Below are positions 1-15,209 of a stretch of 64,000 bases of DNA, piece after piece. The DNA is from Lingula anatina (Eukaryota > Brachiopoda > Lingulata > Lingulida > Lingulidae). The stretch lies in the NCBI RefSeq assembly GCF_001039355.2, contig NW_019773859.1, forward strand, positions 205,852 through 269,851, read 5' to 3'. Numbering within the stretch: the first letter of the stretch is position 1; every line of letters begins with the position of its first letter. A program made the position numbers and the translations under genes. The notes beneath the pieces were generated by a model. It was not told where the DNA came from and made no database searches. It saw only the letters and a list, made by a program, of their open reading frames with translations.

Positions 1-1046
1 TTTCCTTCTCATTTCAACTACAAAGCTGTCATCAAATCCATTTTGTTCTGTAAAGAACCATCTAACCGAGAAACCTTACCTATGTCCGTAATTCTGCACC
101 GGGTTACTCAGCAATGTTATTTAAGAAAATAAATCTAGACAGTTATTGGATTTTAATATTGTCAACTCTGCGAGAAAGCGAAATAATCATCTAATACAAT
201 ATGGCCATGATGACAACCATCACTGACTTTATTACAAACATTCTTTATCTATTAAAAAAAAATCCTTGGAAAACCATTTTACTAAAAAGAAAGCAGTATA
301 ACTTCGTCAGTCAGGGCAATCCCTTTTGTCATGAGAATTTTCATAACTGAAAAATTCACGCAGTGGTAGTATTGTTCATACGACCAAACACGCTTTCGAG
401 AGTTCAATTTCCTAATCCATTTGATGTATAATTTAAAAATGAACTTTAGAAATATACCATCTCTCAATGTACCCATTCATTATTAAAATGGCCATCTTCT
501 CCTTCTAAAAGCTCGTTTTCCTAACTGTTTCATTTTTAATGTACAACCACTTATTAATCCAACAAACCATATTCCCATCAAGTTCATGAGGAACCAAGGG
601 TGCATTAATTATTCGATAATCAGCACAGGGTCGAGTCAAAGAAACACTGGTACGTGCATCAATAGGCCACCGATGCCCGCCGTGTGATGATACCAGACAT
701 TAACAACATATCTTTGGGCAATCCACGAATAGATTATTAAAGAACAGTGATAGACACGTGGCCTTTCTGGATTAAGTGGTCATTCGCGCCAAGGACAATG
801 ATGACCATTGATTGTCACATAATGCACTACACATAGACTGTGGGTAAATCTTAACTCGGAAGTTGAAGATCAATATATGCTCAAAGAGAGAAGGAACGAC
901 AATATTTTACCGAGAACGCCTATACCGATTCATTTTGCAACCTTGTAACATATTTGATATTTGTTTTATTTTAAGAAATGGGCTGTGAGGTGTAAATCTT
1001 GACTTTTTCGTGACGCATACACACGCTAACTCAAAAAAATTAAAAG

Positions 1047-1095
1047 AGAGAGAGAGAGAGTGAGAGAGAGAGAAAGAAGAAAGGAAAAAAGAAAA
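1047..1095. repeat. (AG)n-rich purine tract
   Basis: Interrupted GA dinucleotide run grading into GAAA/AAGG purines on the plus strand. Simple-sequence repeat with no coding meaning; the arginine/glutamate-rich open frame that crosses it is a product of the repeat. Confidence 0.8.
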
Positions 1096-4000
1096 TTCGT
1101 TAACTGCCCTTTTTTATCATGGTTACAAAATTTTCCTTTTTGTTCCAATAAACAGCTTCCGGTAACTAGTCTGTTGTCTCTAAATGCACATAAAGTGTTT
1201 ATGGAAAGGTTGAGTAAATTTCACTTGACTATAACATCACGTCAAGCTAAGTAACCGGCATGCCACCGAAGAAAACAATTTACTGCCAAGGTATAATAAA
1301 TTGCTTTATTTGTCTGCCCAACGGGTATTTTAGCCGCTTAAGAAAGCACTTTTCTTGGCGTTTCTTTGGCAGAAGCCAAAAACATAGGGTTATTAATTTG
1401 ATTTAGTTGGGTCGCAAAGCCAGTTGTGATAATTGATTTTCGGTATCAATCATGCCTCCCAAGTGCTCTAGTCAGCCTGTGGTATGGATCACAGAAATTC
1501 CATTTAGGGATTTTTCCAAATGTAAAAAGGGAGAGGGACTGGGCCGATACGACACGCTTGTAAGCACTAGGTTAGTGTATGGGGTGTTTATGGACGATGT
1601 TATACTTTTCATGCTATCAGCTAATACTTTATTATGGCCTTAAAGGAAAAGATGAAACGTGAAGAAACAAAAGATTTGTATTTACGAGAAAACAGTCCGC
1701 ATGCATGGGTCATACATCTCCGTAAAAAATACATTCTCAAGCAATTGATAAGCAGACAGTGTGTATGAAAAGAACATTTACTTTGTTTACGGAATAAAAA
1801 GTAATTATACCTCAATGCATCGCGTTTCCTTAGAAAATCGACATCTCCCAGAAACGATGACAGATTATCATTTTGTGAAATATTACAAGATTGTGTGTGT
1901 GCTCAGACAGTCACGCGATGCCATAAAACACAATGACAGATAATGTAATCGAAAAAAAAGCAAATATTTCAAGCGTGTCTCAGCGCATTTTATACTAAGA
2001 GTTATATACACAATCAGTGGCGGTAAGATAATGACAGTGGGGAGTGGAGAAGCCGGTCGGTCACTTTGATCCTTGTGTGGTCCAGTTTTTATGTCAACCT
2101 GTTTGACAGCGGCGCTCGGGTGACCACAACGGTGTGTTCAGTCACTCAAAGTGATACAATGTCCCCTCGTCCAAAATACTCCGAATACGATCAACGTGAA
2201 AGTTAAATTTGGGGTCTGGGAAATCAGCCACCACCACAGAACTATTAACCATAAAATGTAGGCCTAATAGACCAGCATGGGGGCACAGGAGTAAAGTTTT
2301 GAACGATCAAACGTACTGTTAATAACAATACGCAGCAATTTGATAAGGTACTAGCATTATCCAATCCATCACTGTCGTGTTAAACTTGAGACATTAAGAG
2401 CCATCAGACAGGATCAAAACTACATTAAATTGTCATTGTTATACTACCTGAATAATCTACTGTCAATTAGACTGATTCCGCGCACCTGTGGCACTGCGCC
2501 TTTATAATATGCGTAAATGTAAGCACAAGTGAAAGAAGAACATCATCATTATATAGGGTAACTGCACGTAGGTTCACATCAACCCTGTCCACGCAGTGTC
2601 AACCTTACAGCGTTCAGCCATATTGAAAACATGGCGCCATTTTACTACAGCTGAACCTTCAGCAATAGAGCGATACATGAAAAGCTGTGTGAGATAAATC
2701 CATACTTTCAGAGTACATTGGGATTATTTTGTATCCCCATAAGGCAAGAGATTTATTAAAGAATAGTAAGCGTTAATAACACGGAACCAATGACCTTGTA
2801 AGAATAGTTTTGATTCACTTTGTTTCAGATAACGTATAAGGCACATAGGAGAAATCAATTTGCAGCAGATCACGTCCTACACGTGCACTTGTACATCTAC
2901 TATTGCTTGAAGCTTCTCCTGATTTAATGCCCCTCATTTCATGTAACTAATACTTGAAATCAATTCAAAGGAATCACTTTTGAGTAACAATCTGATTTCT
3001 GCCTGTGGTGGGCCTGTTGGCTGTTCGGTACAAAAACGAACATCATATCAACAAGCAAATGTCCAAGATATGTATATAAGCCAGACAGTTAGAATAAAGG
3101 CAGAAACCTGAATACATCATCTATCATTCCTTCACTGATGGAGATTTAATTGAATAAGCAACAGATTATTTTACTGCAAGATTACCAAGTGAAGTGTCAC
3201 AAATTCAATGGAGCTAACGATGTCTGGGTTATTGTACCTGGAAAGCTATCTCATACCATAGGCTTTTAAAACCAGGATCAATAACGTGTTCATGAGAAGT
3301 TAATAGTTACTAGGTCTGTGGTTGTAAAACATGATGTAGATGGTTTCCCCTTCTCCGTGTGCAACGCGCAGTGTTCTACATTATCATTTGCCGATCGAAC
3401 TCGATGAACCTTGATGTAACAATACGAAACAGACTTAATGCACTTCTGTCAACACCGGTGGTGCATTCATCCAAACGATTGATTGTATCGATCGTTTCCA
3501 TTAAATGCCTGTAATACAAAACGTGTTTGCTACTGTTTCTGCACCTCTTTACGGGCACGCTATAGAAAAAAATTATGCCACATTGAAGCGTTGCAAATGC
3601 ACAAATTCCATCTGCCTCTTTCAGGTCTTATCTTAATCGTTCAGCTGCCAAGGACTGTGGACAGGAAGAATAGACCTGGGACTGTCATTCAACTGTACGC
3701 GTGCCAAATAGAAAAGTTCCAATCAAAAATATTTTGATAATACCACCATTTCACGCCCTGAACTGATTTGTTTGTATAGGAAGGCAACAGAATAACAGAA
3801 TGGCAGTTTGAACTATGAGCAGATGTAGTAAGATTGTTCAAATGTGATAACAAGACATGAAAGGTTGGATATAAGGGGGTAATTCATTTGTAGGAAACAA
3901 TTTTGTTTCCACCTGCTTCTATACATATAAGCGAGTGGGCGTCTTGTATGGGGTGAGAAAACGCTAGCTGTATAAATGCAATCACACACAGGAACAAGTC

Positions 4001-4524
4001 GACTTTAAAATTAACTGGCAACAGTGCAAAATCAATGCCTTAATTGTAGCGTGATAATGACTTCGACGGGATGTCACGAGGTTTTCTGTTATTAGATGAC
4101 ATCATTTGAAAAGTCAACATGGAGACAAATTATTTCTTATCTTTCTTTGAACTGTTTTACTAACAATCAATAATTTTCACTTTCTCCCCCTTGATGATGC
4201 ACGTCTAAAATCGAAAAAGTTTTTAACCTCTTTGTGCTACTATTCTGCAAAGGGCCTTTTGAAAAAAATATGGTTCCCTCATATTCTAACCCCCTGTCGC
4301 CATTATCCCATTTGTTTAACAGTGTATCATGCCACTTTTTTAATTCATTCTCAGTGTGGTTCCTAATTCTCAAGCAATGCACCTGCCACGCTGACGCTAG
4401 AGTCAAAACACAAAGCATTCCTGTAAGTGTAACACTGTGTTACTCATTCAGTTTGATATATTGCAAGACAAACTAGATACATTCTGACGTCGTGAGATAT
4501 GCAAACAGTAGTATCGGATTTTTT

Positions 4525-4602
4525 TCTTTCTCTCTCTCTCTCTCTTTCTTATTTATTTATTTTTATTTTATTTTATTTATTTATTTATTTTTTTTTTGCA
4601 TC
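4525..4602. repeat. (CT)n followed by TTTA/T-rich tract
   Basis: A short CT repeat runs into TTTAT/TTTA repeats and a poly-T. Low complexity; it generates two overlapping spurious frames rich in Phe, Ser and Leu. Confidence 0.8.
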
Positions 4603-7600
4603 CCTGGCATTGTTTTCGTATCAAGTCTGTTTGGAAATTATAGAACAAAAAATAATAATAAACAAAAACAATACTACATAAAATAAGAGTTTCGGAACAT
4701 GTTTAGGTCATTATCCTACTGTGTAAGCAGTATTAATAAATTATTCAATAATGTATACTTCATTTTGACAACCCATATGTTTGCATTGCGTAAGATATGT
4801 GAATATAGTCTGCATAATGCCTATATGTATTGTGTGAGCTAAGAAGCGCCTAGTTGTAAACATATACGTTAAAATGTTGACCCTTGAACTAGCGACAGAT
4901 GTGTGATCTACCTAGTCGATATTTGTCACAACTTTGGTCACTAAGCCTGTGATTCAATATTCATTGACTTTCCCTTCGTCTCATTAACATGGTCTTAATC
5001 GGGGACATTACTAATAGTGTTACGTTGACATCTGGACATTAGAGTATTATGGGATTTCAAAGTGAAATCCTGCCGTTAGACTAAACGGAATCGGTCAACA
5101 CAAAATTGTACTATTACATGCTACAAACGCGGTGGTTACTGTTATATCTATGTTGTTATTAAAAGGTACCTGCGGGGCGGGTCTATTGGCCCACCTTTAT
5201 GAGCAATCTTAATTGGCAGAGCTGAATAAAACTGTCGCACTTCTCGCCCACCACCAAGCCTCCCCTACGGCTAAGCGGATCTGAGAAACACACCTTGCAT
5301 TGTGTACCTTTCACCTTGAATACATGTTAAAGAACCACAGTTAGAAAAGAGGGCGGGTAGGGCGCCATTATTTTTGACGCGTTCGCTTCGTGAAATGACT
5401 CTACCACTGTGTCGTTAACCATTATTTTCCCCAATTAGTCTAATTAGTTTTCGGGGTTCGACATTGAACCGCCATGTTCCTAGACATCTGTCATATAAGA
5501 CTGTATATACCACACGGTTTTAATCCTGCTGAATTGTTTTAATATGGGTAAATATCTTCCAGCTGAATATGGTCTCAATAATCACCGAAGAACCGTTCAT
5601 TTCCTAGAAAAGAAAAGGTGAAGATACCGCACAAGAAGGCCATTAGTGAAATCAAACTGCAACGTATATGTAGAGTCAGCGACTGAATGTCACAATTGCA
5701 TGTCTAAATATAGACTCAGCAACTGCATATTTCAAGACATTTTATCGTTAGATATACCACATACATATATAAAGGGGTTATGTATATGATGCTTTAACTG
5801 TACATCTTATATGGGGAGGCAGCTTATGTACAGTTTCTGTGACATACATCTAGGGCCTTCTTAGTGGGTCCTGCCGACATGTAAAATTGTACATTCTTAA
5901 ACAATTTTACAAAATGCCTAAACGCGATCATTCAAACAAATACGTGATCTCTTCATGAAATTAGACAAAATAAAAGAACATTACCAGAAGATACACATTT
6001 TAATTTTTTAACGTTTAAAAACGTTCGTTGATACGGAATCGTCCATCTGACCACCTGTCGACAGTATGACGTAACGGTACCCAATATCTTGAACGCAATA
6101 TCGGGTCGAATTGACGACAAGAAAAGAGCTCAATTCCGCTAGCTTTATCTATAATTGAGACCTTCCTATCATTCTCTCCCATGCTAACGAGGGTTAGTTT
6201 CCTGATTTGTTACTGTAGTGGGCAGTATGTTCTGTACAGCGTTGTATCCGTACAACATGGTTCAGTGAATGCGGGTTGGTTAATTTCTCATGACATATTC
6301 ACCGGTATTCTCACACGATTGATGTTAAATTTATAAACATTTTACTTTAAGAAAATTTCGACATATTCTTTATAATAAAAAAAAACACTAACGAAAAAGA
6401 CACCGTCATTGTGATATAAATAATTCTAGGACATCAACCTTTAATAAAGATAGCAATGGTTTCCATCAGTCAATCCAAGTTTACAGATCATATTATTAAT
6501 AAGTATCTCTATATTGGTTTTTCCCCTCAGAGACGGCCCTGCGATGACTCAGGTGGACTTGCAGCATTGACTTCATTCTCAAGTCAATAATTGATACATG
6601 CTACCTGACCGTGAGAGGCAGGCTACAGTTTCACTCTCCAAGACAAAGCGTTCTGCTTTTTTCCGCCAAACAAATGACTTGTGCAGTGTCTATATTCTTT
6701 ATCTCTTCGCCGTTATCATGCGAGGCATCACTGAAGCTTCTCTCGGATGTCTGATATTCAACACGCATTGTGGGCGGCAGGTAAAGGAGTGCTGTCGATC
6801 ATTTACCGAACTTGATATCACCGAAACGAAAAATGTCGCAAACTGAGAGCTTTTTGAGAATACTGCTTGTATCACTTACAGGGAGTCGTTCGTGCTTTTC
6901 TGTTTACAAAAGAGATCAGTCCAATCCCTGATGCTGCCCTTCTCTGTCAACTTAAGTCGCCGTTTTTGGCTTCAGTTTAAGATGAATATTCGGACGCCAT
7001 GTACCCTATTGTACCATATACATGACGGTTTAGAAAAGAAACTGTAATTTATAATACTTCTGCTCGACATAAGATAATTATAATTCATAAAACCACTTCT
7101 CCGTATAAGACGTTAATAAACAAATATTGCGGTTGCGATTAACTAGTTGATTTATAAATTTGGATTCGCCTCTATTGTATGGTGTGTGTTTTGAAAAGTA
7201 TCATTTCAATGTATGTTCATTAACAATGCGCGGTGGTAGAAATTATGATCAGAAGGCTGAAAAATCACATCTCGTTCATTATTCGGTTGGACATTGGAAA
7301 GTCAATACTGTGATTACTGTCTGAATGTTCGTTGAATGCCGTATAAGTATTTGTATTCCCCCACAAAACGGCACGGCCAATCGGAGGTTCATTATTCCAA
7401 ATACACCAGAGACAGAACTTTAACTGGTCGTTACAAATGCATTATATAACAATGTAATTAGACTTGGGCACGGAATCACAGGGGCTGGTTGATTGCGGCG
7501 ATGACTAACTTGTAGAAACTTATTCAGTGTCCAGGCTGGAATTTTATATTACATAATTCGATTGTTACCCCAAGCAATGATATAATGGGTTCTTAATCAA

Positions 7601-10600
7601 TGATAATCAAAGCATTGGACGGTCGTTAATGAGTGCATTAGTGAAAATGGTGAAGGTGTGTTTGTGTCCGAATCGACATCTCCAAAATATTTCTATTTGT
7701 TTGTGCCTGAAATATATGAATTACTATTTTTGTCAAGTGACTGACCAAGAAGCACCACTCTTGAAAATACCTCCATCCACCAAGCCCACCTATCAATCGT
7801 GAAAAAAATCTGGAAAATGTTGATCTATCACCATTAACATTTTTTCATCATCAAAGGGCTCAAAGTGCTCCACGATGCTTTCACTCACCGAATTCTCAAA
7901 TATGTATCTCAATTTAGAAACAGTCCACTGGTGATCGAAGATCCTCTTGTCATTACCGTTATTTTTTTCTACCAATGATATAACCCCTATCGAACAGTGG
8001 ATTACGTCAGGCGTTATAGTACGTACTGGCTGCTTGTAGGGTTACCGTACCCCACTGAGTGATAATATTCATTCGGAAAGAGATCTTACTTTGTTAATTA
8101 TCACCTGCTGATCTTTTGTTTCATATACCGGCTGCTATGTAGGGATACAGATATATCCATTGGGTAACTAATTTTTTTTCATTTTCCTTTTACTTTGTGG
8201 TTTTATAGCATTCTGGTATGTATGCCGTTTATTTTAATAAAACTAAATGTTTTTTCTTCCTATTAGTTTTTCTTTGAATCTTAAGAATACATCTTCGAAG
8301 TGAAACGCACAAAAGATGATTTTTTAAGAAAACCAAAATTTAACAATTTACAAATATGGGAAAATTAAAGCGAGGATTTTTGCCTTGAATATCCCCCAGT
8401 TCAGGTATAATGCATCAATACAGATAATTTTACTAGAAAGCTAGAAAGCTTTCATTACCACATCAAACACTGTCGCCTTATTTGATCAAATTACAACTAA
8501 ATCTACGTCCATTATTTGCCTCTTCCGTCAAAGACGGGAACAGCAACCTCTCTTTGATGAAAGTAGGAAATAGAAGGTGATTTCGTCCGTTGATGTCAAA
8601 GATAATTTGTAATTAGAGAGGACCGACTACCTGTTGTTCAGGTGACACTTCCGCGTATGGCGGCGGACACTGGTCACGCTAGTTGAGAAAAATAGTAGGT
8701 GGCATTGTCCTACTGAGGGTTTTCTCGGCCTTGGTGCTGGGAGCGAATGTGAAACGCATAAACTCGGCATCCTTGATAAAGGAATACGATTTGATCAAGT
8801 TATAAAACCGGACGGAAGGTCATCTCTATTAAGTCATGGTCACATCCGACGAAAAAAAACGGAGTCAGTATGGTCAATTAATGCTCAAGTTCAAGTGAAA
8901 ATACCCCTTAAGAAACATTGCTGCTTAAGAGTTTTTGAATATCTCGCGAAAATGAAATGTAAAATATCAAATTCAACCATATTATTTTCGCCTGGACATG
9001 TGCACACAAAATCAACCCTGTTAACAATAATAAACTATCAAATCATTAGGAATAATTTCTCATCACAAAGGAATTTGAAAAGCTCTAACTGACTAAACAG
9101 ATTTTGTTTTTCGGTTCGCCCACGAAAAAAATATACGGCGTTTCGTATTGCCAAAATTACCAGATGCCACATTGAATTTTACACTACACTGCCCCAGTGC
9201 CCTGAAGCTCCACTTCAAACCGTCGTCGAGTTTTCGGCTGCATTTTTAAGATAATACCCCTTGATTTGACTCTATTTGTCAGAAAAGAAAAGTTAATAGG
9301 GTCGAAAAAGTCCGAAATTTGAGCGCAGCATAACCGTTCATGCATTGAAGAATAAGTTCAGCTGAATAGACGTCTACACATACCCCTTTATCTACAGCAG
9401 GTTCACAATACACTTCAATGAATCGCAATCAAGCACATTAAAGTCAAATTAATTCTGAAGAAGAAAAAATAAACAAGCCTTTTCTTAACAGAGAAATTAA
9501 ATCCGACGTGTTACTCTAAGGAGTTGGGAATGAAGTCAAAAGGCCGGATATTGAAAAAACCTCTAAGCTTCGTTCAATAAGACACAACTTTAATAGATTA
9601 AAACCAATAAAAATATACCATCTATGCCTTTCGGGAGATGTCCTCCTCAAAATACAAGACAATGAAATATAAACGGAATCCAATACCTTAATTAGATACC
9701 TAATTTTTAGTGAGACAAAGTAATGTGCGTTCTTCCATTTCCAGCATATCGTTGAATCTTGAATAGGAAATTCCTTCAAGAAATGATATAAATTTTAGCC
9801 GGTGACGGTATCCGCTGTCACTTATTCTTAAGTCACGATTGTTCCCTCGGGGTGCCACGAGACTTCCCAACAGACGGACTCGCGCATCATGGAAGCTCTA
9901 TCTAACACACACCAGTCGGTGCCCTGTGCACGGGCCAACGAGTAATTTATACAGTCAGACACTAGAGAAAACCATAGATGGAACTGTGGATCATAATTAT
10001 ATAGGAATTCTTTTTTCAATATGTCACTGTCCTCACAATATTTCGTCCTCACAGGCTCAAACCCATTAGGTATTGCCAGACTTATTAATAGCACATCGCA
10101 TTTAAGAGACTGCGTTCTTTTCCCATTAATTCTCCGATAAAAATACAGCGCTTTCACCAGCTTAAGCGTTAAAAACTCAGTAATCCTTTTATAAGACTGC
10201 ATTTGTTCTGAACCGCTCTATACACGTTGGCATTTTCTTCTATGCTGAAGCTTATTTACAGATTTTACAAAACAATGAGACATACTCTATTTTTCCCCGA
10301 AAAAAATTTCCAGGTCCCGTGAGTTAAATCAAAGGTCTGAGCCATCCTAGGTTGGATGATTTAATGAGCTTAATAGGTCTATTAGGGCTGCTTCTGGGCT
10401 TCTGGTCTTTGCCAAATTCAACATCAGAGGACATTCAACGTAATGTATGCACTCATACCACCCAGCTCTCCGCCATAAGTAGTTTGTGTTATCCTCTTAA
10501 TGTTACATTATTTTTAGGGTTTAGTCTCTTTTGCCTCTTAACAAGATAAACGTGTGGATTTCTATGCAGCTTAAACAATTCACAATTCACGAGGAGAACA

Positions 10601-13600
10601 TTATTTAAGAAGCAAAATCAAATCAAACGGTGCCTCTTTATAAAGGTTCGGTGCTACTTGATTCCCATGATCCCTGTATAACTGGAGAGGAAAAAGAGTG
10701 ATGTCCAATTCCGAAAGCATTCGAACTGCATAAAGCACATTCTCGTGTTGAACTTCTCTTATCTCAATTCCCCGATAAGGGCGGGTGGTTCTCGCCACAC
10801 CTGCGATCAAGCCACATTCCAGGAAGGACAAAAAGTTCCTTGAAAAGCGATAAGACCTCTCCAAGAGGTATATAATTCTGGACACGTATCCAATCAGAGC
10901 TGGAAAAGGTCACACGGCGATGGAAGAAATCACCCTCGAAATTAATTTCTTTAGCACTTGACTGTGAAAACTTCGACATGGAAGAAGTTATTAAGAAACA
11001 CTTGGTTTGGAAATATAGCCTGGTGAATTTAAGCCTCGACCTAAAAAGTGGAAATGTAATTCTCCAACTTTTTTCAATTTTCAGCATTAATAAAACTTTG
11101 TTTGACATATCTTGGTCCTTTTGTGTGAAGGGTCAGTAAGCATTACTTCTAAAGAGTATTCATATGGACGTTTAATTTTTGACTGTTTATACTAAAGCAC
11201 ATCTAAAAGTGCTGGTAAAATTGTGAACTTCACCAACATGAAAATTACTACGTGTGACGCGAAGTAACTTTTCTGGCTATCAACTCCAAATGTAGCTGAA
11301 ATAGTAATTTGTGTAAGATATCGATTGACATAGGAGCTTTTTATCTTCTTTGATAAGCAGGGCGGCAAACATTTCTAGAATGTTACTGTCAGAATTTGTT
11401 TCGCGTCTCCCTCCCTGTCCGTCAATTACATTTTCCACAGAGCCTTGGTGGTTTGCTGAGTCTAACAAAATTACATTTCCATCGAGATATCTTTCGGACA
11501 TGCAAAAGCTTGAGATTTCTACCAAAGTAGTATTTGATATTCACAAACCAAAAGCTCGAAGAAAGATTTTCGTTGGACCATTCAGTACTACAACCATTAA
11601 TAATGGTGATATTACAATACGACAATACTGAAAACCAGTTAGTCTATCAGTAAATTGTCCAAATACATTGTTTGCTAAACTTTGTTCACTTTTTTGTTCA
11701 GTAGCAAGGTTCCTAATAGCTGTATTTACTTGGTTGATTGTGAACAATGCACTTCTCACAACAGAACGTGTTATTATGTTACCGAGCCACCGTCGGCGCA
11801 GGTTGAAGTTTTGGCTACAGAATTTGGCCTCGTGGCCACCCACAACATTCAGAGGTTAAAATCAAAGGGAAAGATTTTCAAAGTCTGTCAAAGCTTTGCA
11901 TTAGAAATAGCGGTCCTCCCGACCCTAGAGTCAGTGTATTGAAATCGTTACGTTTGTGTTGTAAATTCAACCCCAAATGTATTTCCATCTTAAATCGGCG
12001 TTTATTTTTGTTACAGCACACCATCGTGCGGAATATTTTCCCGATCGCTTACTCTTTCAAATATTGAAAAGGATTTCGGTTTTCCTTACTCGCCGTTGTT
12101 TGTATTGATCCGATTGTAGTTTTTGAGCTTGAATGTTATCTTTTGCAAGAGAAAATAAACTGGAGTCAGTAAGCAAATTACGACCGGTGTTTTCCTACGA
12201 ATTGTTCTTCCACCTCGCTGCAAATTGTCTGTAACATAACATAGAGTCGCCCAGAACCCGATGAATGATGCTGATCTAGTACCCATCATGGGGTCTATTA
12301 CCAGGGCACTTTTTTATGCTAGTAAACATTAGAACAAACGCTCAGTTTTCAATGTAAAATTCCCGCTGACAATCTACCCAATATTGCCCACTGTGGGATA
12401 CCAATCAACAGATGTATTCTCATGTGAGTGGACGCTCGGACATGGAGAGATGGACAATGCATTTCCCCTCCAATGTAGAGACGGCTGCTGGTTTACTCAT
12501 TTCCCGTGCTACCCATACATGTAACTAGGCACGGTGCAGCTGTAAACTTTTAGTTCAGCATGGGGAGCAAACAAAAATTGATCGTCCAGCACTGCCCTAG
12601 TAAGAATGCTGAAACTGGTATTTCACAAGCATGTAATTCATAATTACTCAGACAGTATTGTAATTCCTTAATCTATATAAAGATTTCTGAAACTACGTTG
12701 CACCTAGAATTCCTCAACGTACAATATGATGAATATACAGAGAGAAATACAATGCCTTTCCTCAAAATATAGGCTACAAACTAGCCGTAAGAGCCAAGTT
12801 AGAGTAGTCTCAAGTCAGGTTAACTAAAAATACTAGGTTACTGAAGTAGAAAATTAAAATGTCGATCTTCGTCTTTTCCTCACCAAATCACTCCTGTCAC
12901 TCAACTTGTTTCCCTGTTCATACTCTACAAGGTCGGCAATGAAAGCTCGTGCAAAAAAGGTTTAATAAAAAACACATCAAGATCACCCTCCTCATTACAG
13001 TGTTCCTCTGGGCCGCTGAAAAAAAACCCATTTAATTCCAAGATGAGGACTGATACAGTCCACAATGCGGTTTATTGCATGAGATTATAGATTTCTATGC
13101 GGGACAAGGTGTTTAACGGCTAAAACGCACGCGCAGTGAAGCATCTCTACCTCGTCTGTTCACTCTTTATTAACATCCCAAGTATGGATCAAATTCATAA
13201 TGTACACCAAGACGAGTCAAAGGTGGCTTGTCGCGATGATCGAAGAGGATTAAACCTTTTTTACCGTTATCGAATCGGGGACGCATGTAATGACAACGAA
13301 TGCATGTTTTGGCACCCTTGAGAGGCTGAGTTTTTATGATTTGTTGACGGATATGTGCAACGTAGACAAAATTATTGTTACGATGGAAGCTACACCATTT
13401 AACTTATATGATATTTCTATCCGCCCTTAATTGTATTTCTGAATGCAAAAAAACTACATAAAATACAAACAGTTGTAATAAAATAGCGTAATTGAGTCAG
13501 TTTTTAACCCCGTACAAAGCAAATAAAGACTGGTATGCAATGCCTGCGTGAAATAGATATTTTCTAGTGACAGTACAATAAAGAAAACCGAAAACTGATC

Positions 13601-15209
13601 CTACTGTCATTATCAAGGTATAAAGCCCGTCTATTTATTCCTTCAGGTGTCCATCTATCTATGTGTAAAGCGTGAAGGCAGTGAAGAAAACCACACGTTT
13701 CCGTAGCAAAATTTCCCCACTGAATACATTTTCAGGGCGGTCTAGCTAGGTGTATTAAGCCCAAGTCCGCTGAACGCTGAGCATACAATACAATACAATA
13801 CCTGAGGACCCCTTTCCCTTTGATTACCATAGAAATTAAAGTTAACATGAAGACGTATTACCATGGGACGTGGCCGTGTAGTGCTGCTAAGAGAGAGAGG
13901 GGAGCGATATTGAACAACGGAGTAATCGACTGAACTATGCGAGGCTTTCCACCGGCAGATCAGTTAACAGTCAGCTTGACTGTCGGACATGAGTGAGCTG
14001 TGAGGAATTTCTTCAATTGCAAACAACCAAGTAAAGCACAGGAGCGTTTGTCTGTTGCTTTTTGACAAGGAACAAATTAAGTTATTATTCCACAAGAAAG
14101 GTTGTCAATAAAACTCCCAACGCGCATTTCTCGTTTGGATCAGCTCTTGTAGCTTGGGGAAAGGTGAATAAGTAGACATTAGATTAGATTTCCAGGCGGG
14201 CTACCCCTGTGTCTGCTGAATGAAAAGATTCTTTTTAACGTTTTCAAGCAGACCTTGGACATGTGTTAAAGCATTACGAACTGGAGTGACACAAACACCC
14301 CTAGTCGCCCAAAGGCATCAGGGAATCTTAAGACACCACGACAACAGGGAAGCGATGCGTTACAAAAATGAATGAGACGAGGTCCAGTGTAGTTGCATCG
14401 TAAAACACTGACACGGCTGCCTGATCATGTTAATACCACGGGGACCACGGAGTACAGCGAACCCCGCGGGTTACAGCTGCGGAAACTAATGAAAATCCAA
14501 GCAGATGGGTCCCTACATTATCCCTCCAGCCACTGTATAGTAGACAGATACGAGGCTCGGGAATCATAGTGATTTCCACTCGGTTCAACGCCATCTCAAA
14601 TGCCTCCACCTAAACAATTAGGTAGCATTACGAAGGAGTTTAGATACTTCCACTGTGGGCCAGTTATGTAATCGCCGCCTTAACCATTAAGGTCGGGTTC
14701 TATTCTCCCCAATACAGGTACACACATATAAACACACTCCGGGAAAGATAGTGGCCGGCTGGTGTTTTCCATTTCCTCTTTTCTCTCTTTTTGTGAACAT
14801 AGCAATCGACATTTATCCAACTAAGGTCCCCTCCACATCCATCTTAATTCTTCCGAGAGCCTCCAGCACGGCGCGTTAATCAGAAGTTTCAATTTACTTA
14901 GTGTATGTAGTAATTGAAACAGAATACAATGTAAACGGCACACGAGTGGTATTTGCCTCGAACATGCTACTGATCCTGTCAATTCCATGTATCAAGATTA
15001 GTGGCATTAAAATGGGTAAGTGGCTGGCACACCGTTGATAATGAAAATTTAAGGCGTTGAAATCTTCAATAAATTACACACTGAGTTGGTTTGGGTAACA
15101 CCTTAGCAGGTATGCGCCTAATAGCAGCTGTTTTATCACATCGCAGGATCCGATTCATCTCTACTGATAATCAGCTTTAAGTACAGGGTAGAAAAAGCAT
15201 TGCACTTAC

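Larger units (their letters stand above)
1..15204. other. gene-poor stretch, no complete gene seen
   Basis: I see no long open frame, no recognisable domain and no chain of phase-compatible exons here. If the signal-peptide exon at 15279-15210 (minus strand) is real, much of this is probably its first intron, and later exons may lie here or beyond base 1. Short open frames are clustered on the minus strand around 9.5-11.9 kb (see findings). Low-complexity tracts: purine (AG)n near 1047-1095, TTTA/T-rich tract near 4530-4600. Otherwise unique AT-rich sequence. Confidence 0.5.

Noticed and set aside
14966-15018. Plus-strand ATG with a short hydrophobic leader ending in GTAAGT
   Set aside because: Only 17 codons, no clear cleavage region, and no follow-on exon. 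The minus-strand leader at 15279 is much better supported.
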